Below the pieces are notes generated by a model. It worked only from the letters and a program-made list of their open reading frames with translations. It had not been told where the DNA came from and made no database searches. This document shows positions 17,312 to 28,152 of a DNA stretch of 64,000 nucleotides, one piece after another. The stretch's first letter is position 1. Every line of letters starts with the position of its first letter. Source of the DNA: Bacteroidota bacterium (GTDB lineage: Bacteria; Bacteroidota; Bacteroidia; AKYH767-A; 2013-40CM-41-45); the NCBI GenBank assembly GCA_016721305.1, contig JADKIH010000014.1:1-64000 (forward strand), given 5' to 3'. The position numbers and the translations under genes are program-made.

Positions 17312-18637
17312 ATGAATAAAATACTTTTAATCATACAACGCGAATACCTTTCAAGAGTTAGAAAAAAGTCATTTATCATTATGACCTTTTTAGGCCCTCT
17401 CTTAATGGGTGGTGTATTGGTTTCAACTCTTCTGATGAATAAGGTGGACAGCGAAACTAAAATCATTGCCGTGAAGGACGAAACACATGCTTTTGAAAAG
17501 GTGTTTAAAAATTCTGAGCGACTTGTTTTTAAACCAATCACGGATAATATTGATTCGGCTAAAAAGAATTGTGAAGACAATGGATACTTTGGAATTCTCT
17601 ACATCCCTCCTGTGACAGATCCGAAAATGCTTGAATCAGCGGTTCAGTTTTTTTCGAAATCACAACCCGGATTTGATTTAATTTCTAAAATCGAGTTTGC
17701 GATAGAGAAGGAAGTGAATGCGCAGAAGTACATTGACGCAGGAATCGATGAGCAGAAATTGTCTACGATTAAAACCAATGTTCGTGTCGCTACGAAGGAT
17801 CTGGATAATAACGATAAGAATGTAGGAATTATCACTGCTCTCGGATTCGGAAGTGGACTGATCATCTATCTCTTTATTTTTATCTATGGTGCCATGGTCA
17901 TGCGTGGAGTGTTGGAGGAAAAGACAAGTCGTATTCTGGAGGTTATTATTTCATCGGTGAAGCCTTTTCAAATCATGATGGGGAAAATCATCGGAGTAGC
18001 TATGGTCGGATTAACGCAATTGGTGCTCTGGATCGTTCTTACTTCCGGAGTGTATATGGGTGTAGGTGCAGCAATGGGCATTAAAGATGGTAGCCCGAAG
18101 ATGATGCCAACAACAAGAATAAATAGTGAGGCAGTAGTCGATGATCAGGTGCCACAGAAAATGGATGCTCAATCAGCAGCTTTCAGCGAAATCTCCGGCG
18201 CCCTTAGTCAAATTAATTTCACATTTCTGCTTTCCATGTTCGTCTTTTATTTCATCGGAGGATATCTTCTGTATAGCGCCTTATTTGCCGCTGTAGGAGC
18301 TGCCGCTGACGCAGAAACCGATACACAGCAATTCATGATGCCTGTTACTATACCGCTTATAATTGCGTATGTGGCTTCGGTGAATGTTATGTCAAATCCG
18401 CAAGGGAATATCGCGTTCTGGTTCTCAATTATTCCGTTTACTTCACCGATCGTTATGATGGTACGATTGCCATTCGGAGTGCCTGCATGGCAAATTATGC
18501 TTTCAATGGTAATGTTGGTTTTGGGGTTCATATTTACAACGTGGATAGCCGGTCGAATATACCGTGTCGGAATTTTAATGTATGGTAAAAAAGTTTCGTA
18601 CAAGGAATTGTGGAAGTGGTTACGCTATCATAACTAA
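17312..18637 (+). CDS. ABC-2 family transporter permease (NatB-like)
   Basis: Membrane partner of the preceding ATPase, 441 residues. It has one transmembrane helix near residues 21-41, a large extracytoplasmic domain of about 130 residues, and then five or six helices from about residue 175 to the end. The cytoplasmic helix between the first two of these holds E-E-K-T-S-R-I-L-E-V-I-I-S-S-V-K-P, a strong landmark for NatB/ABC-2 permeases. The tandem gene order makes the exporter assignment secure; the transported compound cannot be inferred. Confidence 0.9.
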   Translation: MNKILLIIQREYLSRVRKKSFIIMTFLGPLLMGGVLVSTLLMNKVDSETKIIAVKDETHAFEKVFKNSERLVFKPITDNIDSAKKNCEDNGYFGILYIPPVTDPKMLESAVQFFSKSQPGFDLISKIEFAIEKEVNAQKYIDAGIDEQKLSTIKTNVRVATKDLDNNDKNVGIITALGFGSGLIIYLFIFIYGAMVMRGVLEEKTSRILEVIISSVKPFQIMMGKIIGVAMVGLTQLVLWIVLTSGVYMGVGAAMGIKDGSPKMMPTTRINSEAVVDDQVPQKMDAQSAAFSEISGALSQINFTFLLSMFVFYFIGGYLLYSALFAAVGAAADAETDTQQFMMPVTIPLIIAYVASVNVMSNPQGNIAFWFSIIPFTSPIVMMVRLPFGVPAWQIMLSMVMLVLGFIFTTWIAGRIYRVGILMYGKKVSYKELWKWLRYHN

Positions 18638-18649
18638 TCTGACTTAATT

Positions 18650-19582
18650 TTGAGAGTTGCCATCCTCGATCTTGGAACCAATACTTTCCACCTTTTGATT
18701 GTCTCTGTGAGCGCAAAGGGTGAAAGAAGAGTTGTTTTCAAATCGAAGGTGGTTGTCAAATTGGGGGAAGGAGCTATTCATCAGAATGAAATTGCCCCGA
18801 TTCCTTTTCAACGTGGCATTAAAGCGTTAAAGCACTATCGTGAAATTATCGATAAACATAAACCCGAAAGAATATTCGCCTTTGCCACTTCGGCGATTCG
18901 GAGTGCGGTAAACGGAAAAGATTTTGTGAGGGAAGCAAAAGCGCAAGCTTCAATCGACATCGAAGTAATTTCAGGAAGCCGTGAAGCGGAATTGATTTGC
19001 TATGGCGTACGTCAGTGTGTCGACCTCAGTGCCGGACGCTCGCTCATTATGGATATCGGTGGAGGAAGTACGGAATTTATCATCTGCGACCATCAAAAGA
19101 TTTTCTGGAAGCATAGTTTCAATATCGGAGCAGCCCGACTGCTCGAAATCTTCAAGCCGTCCGATCCGATTACAGCTTCTGAGATTGGTAAATTGCGGAA
19201 ATTTTTTGCGAAAGAACTGGAAATCCTCTTTCAACAGACTGAAAAATGGAAACCGACTCAGTTAGTCGGCTCTTCGGGGTCATTCGATACTTTCGCTGAG
19301 ATGATTGGCTATAAGTTTCATGCAAAAAATGTAATCAAAAATGCCAATCACTATGAGTTTAATATCGAGGAATTTTACAAGCTCCATGGTATTCTCGTTT
19401 CCTCAACTACCATGAAGCGAATGAAAATGAAGGGGCTCATAAAAATGCGTGTTGACATGATTGTGCTTGCCTCTCTTTGTACTACCTTCGTGCTCGAGCG
19501 ATGTAAGCTCTCAAAAATGAAGATGTCGAAGTTTGCTCTCAAAGAGGGAGCGCTTTGGAACATCCTTCAAAAGAACAACTAA
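18650..19582 (+). CDS. Ppx/GppA family exopolyphosphatase-type protein
   Basis: A 310-residue protein of the ASKHA-fold Ppx/GppA phosphatase family, which hydrolyse polyphosphate or guanosine pentaphosphate. Phosphate-binding landmarks are D-L-G-T-N-T-F-H-L-L (7-16), S-G-x-x-E-A-E-L (104-111) and D-I-G-G-G-S-T-E-F (134-142). The only credible start is the TTG at 18650: an in-frame stop lies five codons upstream and no ATG precedes the conserved N-terminus. It follows the permease by 12 bases and the response regulator gene follows closely, so this may be one transcription unit. Whether it acts on polyphosphate or pppGpp is not decidable here. Confidence 0.88.
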   Translation: MRVAILDLGTNTFHLLIVSVSAKGERRVVFKSKVVVKLGEGAIHQNEIAPIPFQRGIKALKHYREIIDKHKPERIFAFATSAIRSAVNGKDFVREAKAQASIDIEVISGSREAELICYGVRQCVDLSAGRSLIMDIGGGSTEFIICDHQKIFWKHSFNIGAARLLEIFKPSDPITASEIGKLRKFFAKELEILFQQTEKWKPTQLVGSSGSFDTFAEMIGYKFHAKNVIKNANHYEFNIEEFYKLHGILVSSTTMKRMKMKGLIKMRVDMIVLASLCTTFVLERCKLSKMKMSKFALKEGALWNILQKNN

Positions 19583-19596
19583 TCTTATTGGCTATT

Positions 19597-20756
19597 ATGG
19601 CGAAAATTCTAATTATTGACGACGAAAAAGCGATTTGCAACACGCTTAAAGATATTCTCACTTACGAAAAGTATGAAGTAGAAATTGCCAACGATGGAGC
19701 CGAAGGTGTAAAAAGGCAGAGACAGGAAATTTTGATTTGGTTTTATCCGATATCAAAATGCCTAAAATGGATGGTATAGAAGTCCTGGCTAAACTGCAGG
19801 AACTGAACCCCGATCTTCCCGTTGTTATGATCAGCGGACATGGTACAATCGAAACGGCTGTTGATGCCATCCGAAAAGGGGCATATGATTATATCTCCAA
19901 ACCACCTGATTTAAATCGTTTGCTGGTTACAGTTCGTAATGCCTTAGACAAATCTTCCTTAATTACCGAAACCAAGATCCTTAAACGGAAAATATTTAAA
20001 ACTCGCGAAATGGTAGGCGAGTCACCTGTCATTGCCGAGATAAAATCCATCATAGAGAAAGTTGCTCCTACAGAAGCTCGTGTTTTGGTTACGGGTGGTA
20101 ATGGAACAGGAAAGGAACTTGTGGCTCGATGGATACATGAGAAAAGTAATCGCGCCGGTGGACCGTTGGTAGAAGTGAATTGCGCGGCTATTCCTTCGGA
20201 GCTGATAGAGTCTGAATTGTTTGGCCATGAAAAGGGCGCGTTTACGTCGGCTATCAAACAACGAATCGGAAAGTTCGAGCAGGCAAGCGGAGGGACTCTC
20301 TTTCTCGATGAGATTGGTGATATGAGCTTGTCGGCACAGTCGAAAGTTTTGCGTGCATTGCAGGAAAATAAAATCACCCGTGTAGGTGGTGAAAAGGAAA
20401 TCAGCGTCAGCCCGCGCGTTGTCGCTGCAACCAACCGTGATCTCAAAGCTGAAATTGAAAAAGGAAACTTCCGCGAGGATTTATACCATCGTCTTTCGGT
20501 GATTCTGATTCATGTTCCTTCTCTCAACGACAGGAAAGATGATATCCCTGTGTTGGCAAATCATTTTTTGAAAGAAATTTGTGAGGAATATGGCATGCCT
20601 TTGAAGACATTCACTGCTGAGGCTTTAAAGGAATTTCAGAAAATCAACTGGACAGGAAAACTTCGTGAACTTCGAAATGTAGTGGAGCGATTAATAATTT
20701 TGTCAGATAAAAAAATTACTGAAAAGGAAGTGCAGCAATTTGCCAGCAAAAAATAA
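19597..20756 (+). CDS. Sigma-54-dependent response regulator, NtrC type (frameshifted)
   Basis: A response regulator of about 386 residues. The receiver domain occupies residues 1-120, with I-D-D-E near the start and the phosphoacceptor Asp in L-V-L-S-D-I-K-M-P-K-M-D-G. The AAA+ domain carries a Walker A G-G-N-G-T-G-K-E, L-F-G-H-E-K-G-A-F-T-S-A (the sigma-54 contact loop, usually GAFTGA), and Walker B L-F-L-D-E-I-G-D. No C-terminal DNA-binding helix-turn-helix is left: the protein stops just after the arginine-finger region. One A is missing at the A-run 19710-19714; restoring it gives G-V-K-K-A-E-T-G-N-F-D-L-V-L-S. No cognate kinase is adjacent in the same orientation. Start is the ATG at 19597. 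Confidence 0.87.
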
Positions 20757-20761
20757 TTATT

Positions 20762-21664
20762 ATGTCAAAGATCAAAACCATTCATCGTTTCAACCAAAAT
20801 TACAAGAGCTTCAATTTTGCTGACCTGACTCCTGAACCCGAAGAAGAATTTCTCGAAGCAAAAATTGAACTTGATAGCGAAGGACGTATCTTATCAGAAT
20901 TAAAATATCTCGACTCCGGTGAACTGGAAGAGGAGAATACGTACACATATAATGCTGCCGGCAAACTGATGTCGCATGTACTCTATTTTGCTACCGAAGA
21001 TGTGACCGAACGTCGTTTAATGGATCGCAATGAGAAGGGTGATCTGATCTCAGAAACAAAAATGTACGGTGATGATGCCGGTGAGAAAACAGAATATCAG
21101 TATGATGAGAAGGGAAATATCACTGCTATCGTTCAATATGACGAAGAGGGGGAATTTCTTTCCAAGGAGGAAATAAAGTACAACGATAAGGGAAATGTTA
21201 CGGATCGTATCCAAATGGATTCCGGTAACAAAGTTACAGGCCGCACATCATATACTTATAACGGAGAGCTGGAAATTGAAGAATGCGAATACGACGGAAA
21301 CGGAAGTATGATTACTAAAACTGTCGCCAAATTCAATTCGGAAGGGAAGGAGTTGTCGTCGGTTCAGACAAATCCTCAGGGAAAACTCATTAGCGCCGTA
21401 CAGAATGTATTTGATGATCGTGGTAATGTGATTGAAAAGATCTACAAAGATTTCTATTCGAAGAAAGTTCTCTTTACGTACGATGAACAGAATCGTATGA
21501 TAGGGCAGGAGGTTTTTGACTCAAGCGGACTTTTACTTCGAAGAAATACATTCGTTTTTGATGAAGAAGGAAATGTAGCTGAAGAGCAAACGTACGAAAT
21601 GGATCCTTCACGCGGAGGAAGAGATAAACACTTCGGTACGCGTTATGAATATATCACGGCTTAA
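20762..21664 (+). CDS. YD-repeat-like protein, cytoplasmic, unknown function
   Basis: A 300-residue acidic protein made of about a dozen short repeats of the form G-x-(I/V/L)-x-x-(x)-x-x-Y-D, such as Y-Q-Y-D-E-K-G-N-I-T, I-K-Y-N-D-K-G-N-V-T and F-V-F-D-E-E-G-N-V-A. This resembles the YD/RHS repeat that builds beta-sheet shells. It has no signal peptide or membrane helix and no toxin-like domain, so it is unlike the large secreted RHS toxins. It starts 5 bases after the response regulator gene, which suggests coexpression. Its end overlaps the convergent GT39 gene by 11 bases. I cannot assign a function. Confidence 0.72.
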   Translation: MSKIKTIHRFNQNYKSFNFADLTPEPEEEFLEAKIELDSEGRILSELKYLDSGELEEENTYTYNAAGKLMSHVLYFATEDVTERRLMDRNEKGDLISETKMYGDDAGEKTEYQYDEKGNITAIVQYDEEGEFLSKEEIKYNDKGNVTDRIQMDSGNKVTGRTSYTYNGELEIEECEYDGNGSMITKTVAKFNSEGKELSSVQTNPQGKLISAVQNVFDDRGNVIEKIYKDFYSKKVLFTYDEQNRMIGQEVFDSSGLLLRRNTFVFDEEGNVAEEQTYEMDPSRGGRDKHFGTRYEYITA

Positions 21665-23099
21665 GTTTATAAAGCTTGTAAAGAATCAAGTTCAAGGGCA
21701 GCTCTTCAGTATTTTCAGGAGCTGCTTTTGTTTTTCTACCTAAGTAGTAATTAGATTCCTCGCCTGTCTGTGTGGTGGTAAGATCAATGTCGTAATATCT
21801 TTTCATGTATAAATGAAGGCTCCATTCTTGAAATTGATCCGATGCAATATGAAGAGTGGTACCCGGTGGTATTATTTTGCCAATAACACGAACATCGTGA
21901 ATCATTTCCGCATCTCTTTTTACGCTCCCTGCTTTCGAGATGGATAAGCCGGTTCCAAGTGCAAAAAGCAGGAATGCAAGGTACATTGGGTAGTTTTGTT
22001 TCATTCTTCCTGCCAGGTAGTGTATGATTGAATTCAGATAGCCTGCGGAAAGCGTAGCAAAGGCTAGCGCGTATAAAGGAAATGTCGGAACCAGATAAAA
22101 TCGACGTTGTTCAGATGTTACCATAAGCGGTACTGTACCGGCTAATGCTAAAAGTAAAAACCAAAGAGCCTGCTTTTTGGTCTGACTATCTAATTTGATT
22201 CCTTTCGAAATACGTTCTCCGGATAATCTTATAATCCCAATCAATACAAGAGGACCGATCATTTCCGACATCAAACGGAGAAGTAAGTAAAAACGGGTGG
22301 GAGTCGTTGATGAATCAGGATTGGCAAATGTATTCAGGATTCTTTTCTGGTAGTATAGTTCGAAATAATGTCTTGCGGGTTCATAGAAGTACAACGATAC
22401 AGATCCGATGACTATTACAGAAAGCAAGATGGCAGTTCGTCGAATACTCTCGGAAATGGATATATTGCCAATAGTTATGAATGTAAGGATGCCCGCGATA
22501 ATTGGGAAGATTCCTTGGATACCTTTAGTCATTGCTGCAAGAAAAATGAACGCAGAAGAAAATGCCAGTTGCATGAAATCACGATTATTTTTTTCGAAGA
22601 GAAAATAAGACCGGATAGACAATAGAATAAAAACACTCATCGTGTTTTCCTGCATGTTATTGGCAAATGACCAGAAGCAAGCAGGAGGGATGATCCAAAG
22701 TAATACAGGAAGCCACCAATATTGTTTTCTTTCGCTTTGCCTTGAGTTGGCGATTTTCCAAATTGAGCGAATTAGTAACAAATTTCCAATTGCCATACAA
22801 AGGGAGTAGATTCTCTCAGTGTATATCGAATTGCCAAATGCTCTAAAGAAAAATGATGTGATCCAAAGTGTCAGAGGCGGTTGGTCGTTATAGGTATCTG
22901 ACAGATGTTTCGCTAAGTGTAGATTCCACCACGATCCTTGCCCTTCTGCCAAATTCCTGGCGACAGTTGAATAGATCATGCCATCCATAAACATTCCATC
23001 GCTTATGAGCCACGGAAGTATGAGAAGTAGAAATACACTAATCGTAATAAAGATGAAAGACGAATTAAGCTTTGCGGAAGTCATCAAATTTTTGTGCAC
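21654..23099 (-). CDS. GT39-type membrane glycosyltransferase (ArnT/PMT-like)
   Basis: A 481-residue polytopic membrane protein with about ten or more hydrophobic helices. The N-terminal extracytoplasmic loop carries F-M-D-G-M-I-Y-S-T-V-A-R-N-L-A-E-G and N-D-Q-P-P-L-T-L-W, which match the acidic-residue and Q-P-P-L pattern of the GT39/GT-C family of lipid-linked-sugar transferases such as ArnT. A short soluble C-terminal domain follows. Likely it moves a sugar from a polyprenyl-phosphate donor to a cell-envelope acceptor; neither is known. The family name is fairly secure, the substrate is not. It converges on the YD-repeat gene and lies downstream of the large sensor kinase. Confidence 0.78.
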   Translation of the reverse strand: MHKNLMTSAKLNSSFIFITISVFLLLILPWLISDGMFMDGMIYSTVARNLAEGQGSWWNLHLAKHLSDTYNDQPPLTLWITSFFFRAFGNSIYTERIYSLCMAIGNLLLIRSIWKIANSRQSERKQYWWLPVLLWIIPPACFWSFANNMQENTMSVFILLSIRSYFLFEKNNRDFMQLAFSSAFIFLAAMTKGIQGIFPIIAGILTFITIGNISISESIRRTAILLSVIVIGSVSLYFYEPARHYFELYYQKRILNTFANPDSSTTPTRFYLLLRLMSEMIGPLVLIGIIRLSGERISKGIKLDSQTKKQALWFLLLALAGTVPLMVTSEQRRFYLVPTFPLYALAFATLSAGYLNSIIHYLAGRMKQNYPMYLAFLLFALGTGLSISKAGSVKRDAEMIHDVRVIGKIIPPGTTLHIASDQFQEWSLHLYMKRYYDIDLTTTQTGEESNYYLGRKTKAAPENTEELPLNLILYKLYKLKP

Positions 23100-23133
23100 C
23101 TAAAGAATCATCGGTGCAAGATATGCAATTCGC

Positions 23134-26100
23134 TTAATTTCTGAGAATATTCAAGCCCGCCAATGGAACCGACACCTTTATTTCTGTGCCATGCCCCGGA
23201 TTACTTTCTATCGAATATTTTCCGTTCATAAGGATCACACGCTCTTTGATGCCAACTAGTCCAAGTGATTTACTATGTTTAAGCTCCGATGTATCAAATC
23301 CTCTTCCATCGTCTCGCATGATGAGTCTCAATTCATGTTTATCGATCTCAAGCAGGGCCTTAGCATTTTTGCACCCGAATGTCGGGCAATATTTGTAAGC
23401 GATTCCTGGAAGATTCGGAAAATGGCTCTGGAAATATTCTTGTCAATCGATTTTTCGCTGCTATGGTCAATGAAATCTGTTTTGATACCGGTTCGTATTT
23501 CAAACTCCTGTGCCTGCCACTCCAAGGCTGCTACTAAACCTAAGTCTTCGAGAATACCCGGATGTAAGTCGGTAGAGATGCGTCGTATCGACTTAATCGT
23601 TTCGTCGACCTGACTCATAGCAGATTCTATTCTCGTCATCGTAGCAGTATCGTTCGGATCGCATTTCTTTTTGACATAGCTTAAATCTATTTTTAGCGCA
23701 GTCAGCTGTTGTCCCATTTCATCATGAATCTCACGGGCAATATTGGTTCTCTCTTCCTCACGAATATCCTGTAAGTGAGCTGCCAATTGTCGGAGTTGAG
23801 ATGTTGTTTGCTCTAAAAGTTCTTTTTGTTCAATTTCTTTTGAGACATCATTTGCAAGAACCAGCCAGGCAGGTTGATCATTGTACTGAAGTTTATGTGT
23901 AAAGATTTCCACCTGCATCACTTTTTCGTTCTTGGTGAGGTGATTCCAGAGTCCGCCTTTTTTTATGGCCTTTCCTTCGATAATGGCTTTAGGGAATTTC
24001 TCACGATCTTCAGGAGCAATAATTTCCTCAACCTTCATGTTTAGCAATTCTTCCCGTGAATAGCCATAATGGTCAACAGTAGCATTATTTACATCAAGAA
24101 TGTTGAAAGTGTTTTCGTCGAAAACAAATTTAGGTAAAGGGCTTAAGTCAAATAATAAGCGGTATTTCGACTCACTCTGACGAATAGCATCTTCTGCTTT
24201 TTTACGATCAGTAATATCGATGAATGATCCGAAGAGGCATATAGGTGCACCTTTTTGATCAGTGATAATATTGGCAGAGAATGCAACATTGAATAATGAG
24301 TTATCCGCTTTCAAGCCGATATCTTCGCCATGATCATAACCTCTTACCTGAAGATTGTGAATTGTCTCGTCTATTCGATTTCCATGGAAAACTTCGGTTA
24401 AGTGTTTTCCCAATAATTCCTCGCGGTTGTTGAAGCCCCACATTTTCCATAATGTGTCATTAGCGTAGGTAATTTTACCTGTTAAATCAGCCAATCCCAT
24501 TCCACTGATAGAGGTAGCAATAGCTTTTTCCATCAACCTTAATTCTTCTTCAACTTTGATTCGGGAAGTAATATCAACGAATGAGCCCACTACAGTTCCT
24601 TTTGAGCTTTCATCTATTCGGGTGAGAGTACATCTCTGAAGCAGGGTTCCATAAGTGTCTTCAGCGGTCAGGTACCGAACTATTGCGCTTGAATTGATCG
24701 CTTTTCTATTCAATGCATCATCTAATTGTTCAATGAGTAAATGACGATCGTCGGGATGTATCTTTGAAAGCCATTCCTCTTGAGATGGAATCGGCTTGTG
24801 TGGATCAAAACCAAACATGAGGAAGTGACTTTCACTCCACCAGATTTCGTTTGTGTCCAAATTCCATTCGTACAATGCGTCATTCGTTGCATTTGCAATC
24901 AAATTAAATCGGTCGTTAGATTTGCGAATTTCATTTTGCGCCTTTTTGGATTCGGTAATGTCGCGCACGAAGGCAAGGAATCGGGTTTCAGTGATGAATT
25001 TAGCTGAAAGCTCTACGTCGACAATACTTCCATCCTTTCTTTTCATCCTTCGCTCTGAATGAACAATTTTTCCCTCATGCATTTCTGCAAATCGGAACGG
25101 TCGTTTCTTGAGATCTTCCGGAAGAACTAAATCATAGAGACTCATGTCTTTCAATTCTTCGAATGAGTATTGAGACATCCGGCAACCGCTTGGATTCACG
25201 ACAATAAATTTACCGCTCTTGTCGGCGATGAAAATTCCGTCGTTCGCTTCTTCTACCAAAGTTCGGTATTTCTCTTCACTGGCTTCCATCTCAGCTTTGG
25301 CTTCGATTTGATCTGTTACGTCCTGGAGAATTTCTATGACTTCGAGTATTTCGCCATCCGTGGTTTTAAGAGGAAACATTGTAGGGATGATCCAACGGCT
25401 TCGGCCTGTATTTCCGATTCGTGATGGCTCATACAGGAAAGGTTTCGATTGCATTAGTTCACCTCCAAAGGCACGGTGAGCATCTTCCATCAGGCCGGCT
25501 TCGACGACCAATGGATCTTTCAGCATGTTATAACCTTCAAAGTCTTCTCTTTGCGATTGCCATAGAATTTCCCATGCTTTATTAATTGAGAAAAGGTCTC
25601 CATTCGTATGATAGTTTGCTACCGGGAATGGGAATTGTTCGATGATCGACCTAAAACGGGCTTCACTGGCAGCCAATTTCTCTGCTGCTTTTCTCTTATC
25701 GGTTACGTCCAGTGAAACGCTTAATACTGAAATTACCTCTCCGGCTGCATTTCGTAATGGTACAGACTGTGATTCGAAAATTTTATGGAGGCCTAAGAAG
25801 GTTATAATTTCAAAGTCGAATTTCACCGACTTGCCTTTGAAAACTTCTTTAGCCATTTTTTTATATTCGTCCCTATATTTCGGAAGAACAACTTCTGCTA
25901 TACATCGGCCTTTTATTTCCTCCAGACTGTTTGCCCCTAGCATAGTAATACCGGCAGGATTCATGCTTATGAGATTGCAATCTGCATCCATTACTTTTAC
26001 ACATTCGGGCTCTGATTCAAATATTGCCCTGAATTTGTTTTCACTTTCCTGAATAGCTCTTGCAGATTCGATTTTTTCTGTAATATCCCTGCAGAAACCC

Positions 26101-27894
26101 AGGAAGAGACCATTAGGCATCATCTTCGCGCTAATACTGATTATAATGTTCTTGCCATCCCTTGTTCTTGCATTTCGAGTCGAATCAACCTTGATATTGT
26201 TCAGCAGTTCCTTGTAGCGAAGTGGTTCTTCCTTTTCAGCAATAACAATAAAATCTTCCAAACGATAATTGACTATCTCAGCAGTTGTTATTCCGAAGAT
26301 ATTACAGAAGGCCGTATTTGCCTGAATAAATTTCCCTTCCCGAGAACTTATTGCGATTCCATCATCAGCCTGGTCAAAGAGCATTCGGTATTTTTCCTCA
26401 CTGGTTCTTAAGCTTTCTTCATACTGATGTTGTTCTGTCACATCCTGCATCACACCAAAAGCACGGAGTAGTTTATTGTCTGATGAAAAATAAACTTCCA
26501 GACTTGAGTGAATGTACCTTGTGACACCATCGGAAGTAATAATTCTGAAATTATGAGAATATACTCCCGGTTTCTTGTAAATAGCTTTAATGTCTTTTTC
26601 GAAATTATCTCTGTCGTCCGGATGCACCAGTGCTCTGAATTTCACGAGCGAAGTTTGCTCTTCTTTTGGCAAACCGGTGAGCGCATAATAGGCATCAGAA
26701 CATTCGGTGCGATCAATTAAAAAGTCGGTTTCCCAGCATCCAAATTTCCCCATTTGTTCAGAACGAGAGAGTAGGGCGTCGTGAATCAGTAGTTTTTGTT
26801 GCGCCTTTTTCTGTTCAGTAATGATTTGAGAAAAGATGATAATGCCACCAATTTTTTCGTTTACATCATACCAAGGATACAAGTCCCATCGTTTCCATTC
26901 CAACTTTCCGTCATTTCTTACGAAAGTATCTTCGTTGCCTACGATAATTTCTCCGTTTAAAGCTCTTTCGTGAAGGTCTTTCCACCATTGCTTCATCGCA
27001 GGGAAGATGTCGTAGTGAGATTTTCCTAACAGGGATTCAGGGCCAAGGTTAAAATCATCGGACCATTTCTGACTGGCAACAAGGTATTTCATTTCGTTGT
27101 CAAACATGGCCAGGCTGCGGACTGTGTTCAAGAAATAGATCGAGTTGATCATTCTTTTCTCTAAGTTCGGCGGTCTTCTGATGCACATGCTTGCTCAACT
27201 CTTCATTAAATGTCTGTAATCGTTTCTCTAACTCGTTGCGCTTTTTTAAATCGAAAGTGATTCTAAAATATAGAAGAAGAAGCGCAATTAAAACGATCAG
27301 CCCAAAGGTTCTGAATAATTTGTCGGCATGGTTGGAATTTGCCTCTTGTGCCATTGCTGAGATACGGAGGAATTCCCTGCCATCGTTCTCAAGTTTTTTA
27401 ATATAATTTCTTAATTCAAGTATTTTATTAATACCTGCTTCGGATTGCGATAATTCTAATGCTTCTTTGCTTCTTCCACTCAATTTAAAATTCATACTTC
27501 TTTCCAAATAGGAAGTGTAGTCATCAAGCATCTTTGTAAGTATCGGGATGCTTTTTGCAAGATGATTGTCTTGCTTATCGCCATGCCCTTCTTTAATTTG
27601 AAGATTGTTTAATTCGTTGATATGAATTATGCATTCTTCATAGCTGTTCCTGAATGCTTTCAGATGTGCAGAATCTTTTGTGAGGATAAAGCCTCTTTGA
27701 CTCACCTCCAATTCTTGGATATCATCCAATAACCCCTCAAGGTTTCGCATGACTACTAAATTCAGCGAATCTGCATGGCTGCTCTCAATAGTCGTTTTTA
27801 CAGACTGATATGTGATCGAATAAAATATCAGAATGAAAAAGAAAGTCAAAAACAAAAAGGCAAATACCAATTTGGATACCGGTAATTTGAACAT
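23134..27894 (-). CDS. Nine-PAS CHASE3 sensor histidine kinase (two frame breaks)
   Basis: A membrane sensor kinase of about 1586 residues. From the N-terminus: helix 1 (about 8-28), a CHASE3-like extracytoplasmic domain with Q-R-G-F-I-L-T (about 35-190), helix 2 (about 196-214), a coiled coil, nine PAS domains with the usual D-I-T-x-x-K/R-K-A linkers (from about 255 to 1350), a HisKA_3 dimerisation domain with E-R-x-x-I-A-R-E-I-H-D-E (His near 1390), and a HATPase domain with D-D-G-R-G-F-D and S-L-G-L-V-G-I-K-E-R. This is the NarL-type (HisKA_3) class. Frame breaks: near 27113 (two bases lost or one gained) and in the T-run 23366-23370 (one base lost). No response regulator gene is adjacent on this strand. 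Confidence 0.88.
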
Positions 27895-28082
27895 AGAGAT
27901 TTCTAATGTTTAGTTTTATTCAAAAGAAGTACTTCCTGAAGTGAAAATTCAATTCAGGTAGTACTGCCAAATCTAAGAGGTATGTGCTTCTTAACAAATG
28001 ACATAATGCAGGTATTTTGCTGTCATCTGTTTCGCAGAAAGACGACGGCATGCCAGCCTCTTCGGTCCGGAAGTATGCTAAT

Positions 28083-28123
28083 ATGCAAAAAAAACCTGCA
28101 AAAGTGTTGCTTTTGCAGGTTTT
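28083..28123 (-). terminator. Intrinsic terminator of alaS
   Basis: AAAACCTGCAAAAG (28091-28104) and CTTTTGCAGGTTTT (28110-28123) form a perfect 14-pair stem with a five-base loop, followed on the minus strand by further T. It lies 30 bases past the alaS stop. The rest of the 258-base gap holds the upstream region of the sensor kinase gene; I see nothing else in it. Confidence 0.9.
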
Positions 28124-28152
28124 GAAAGGTAATACGATTTGCGAATTGAGAA

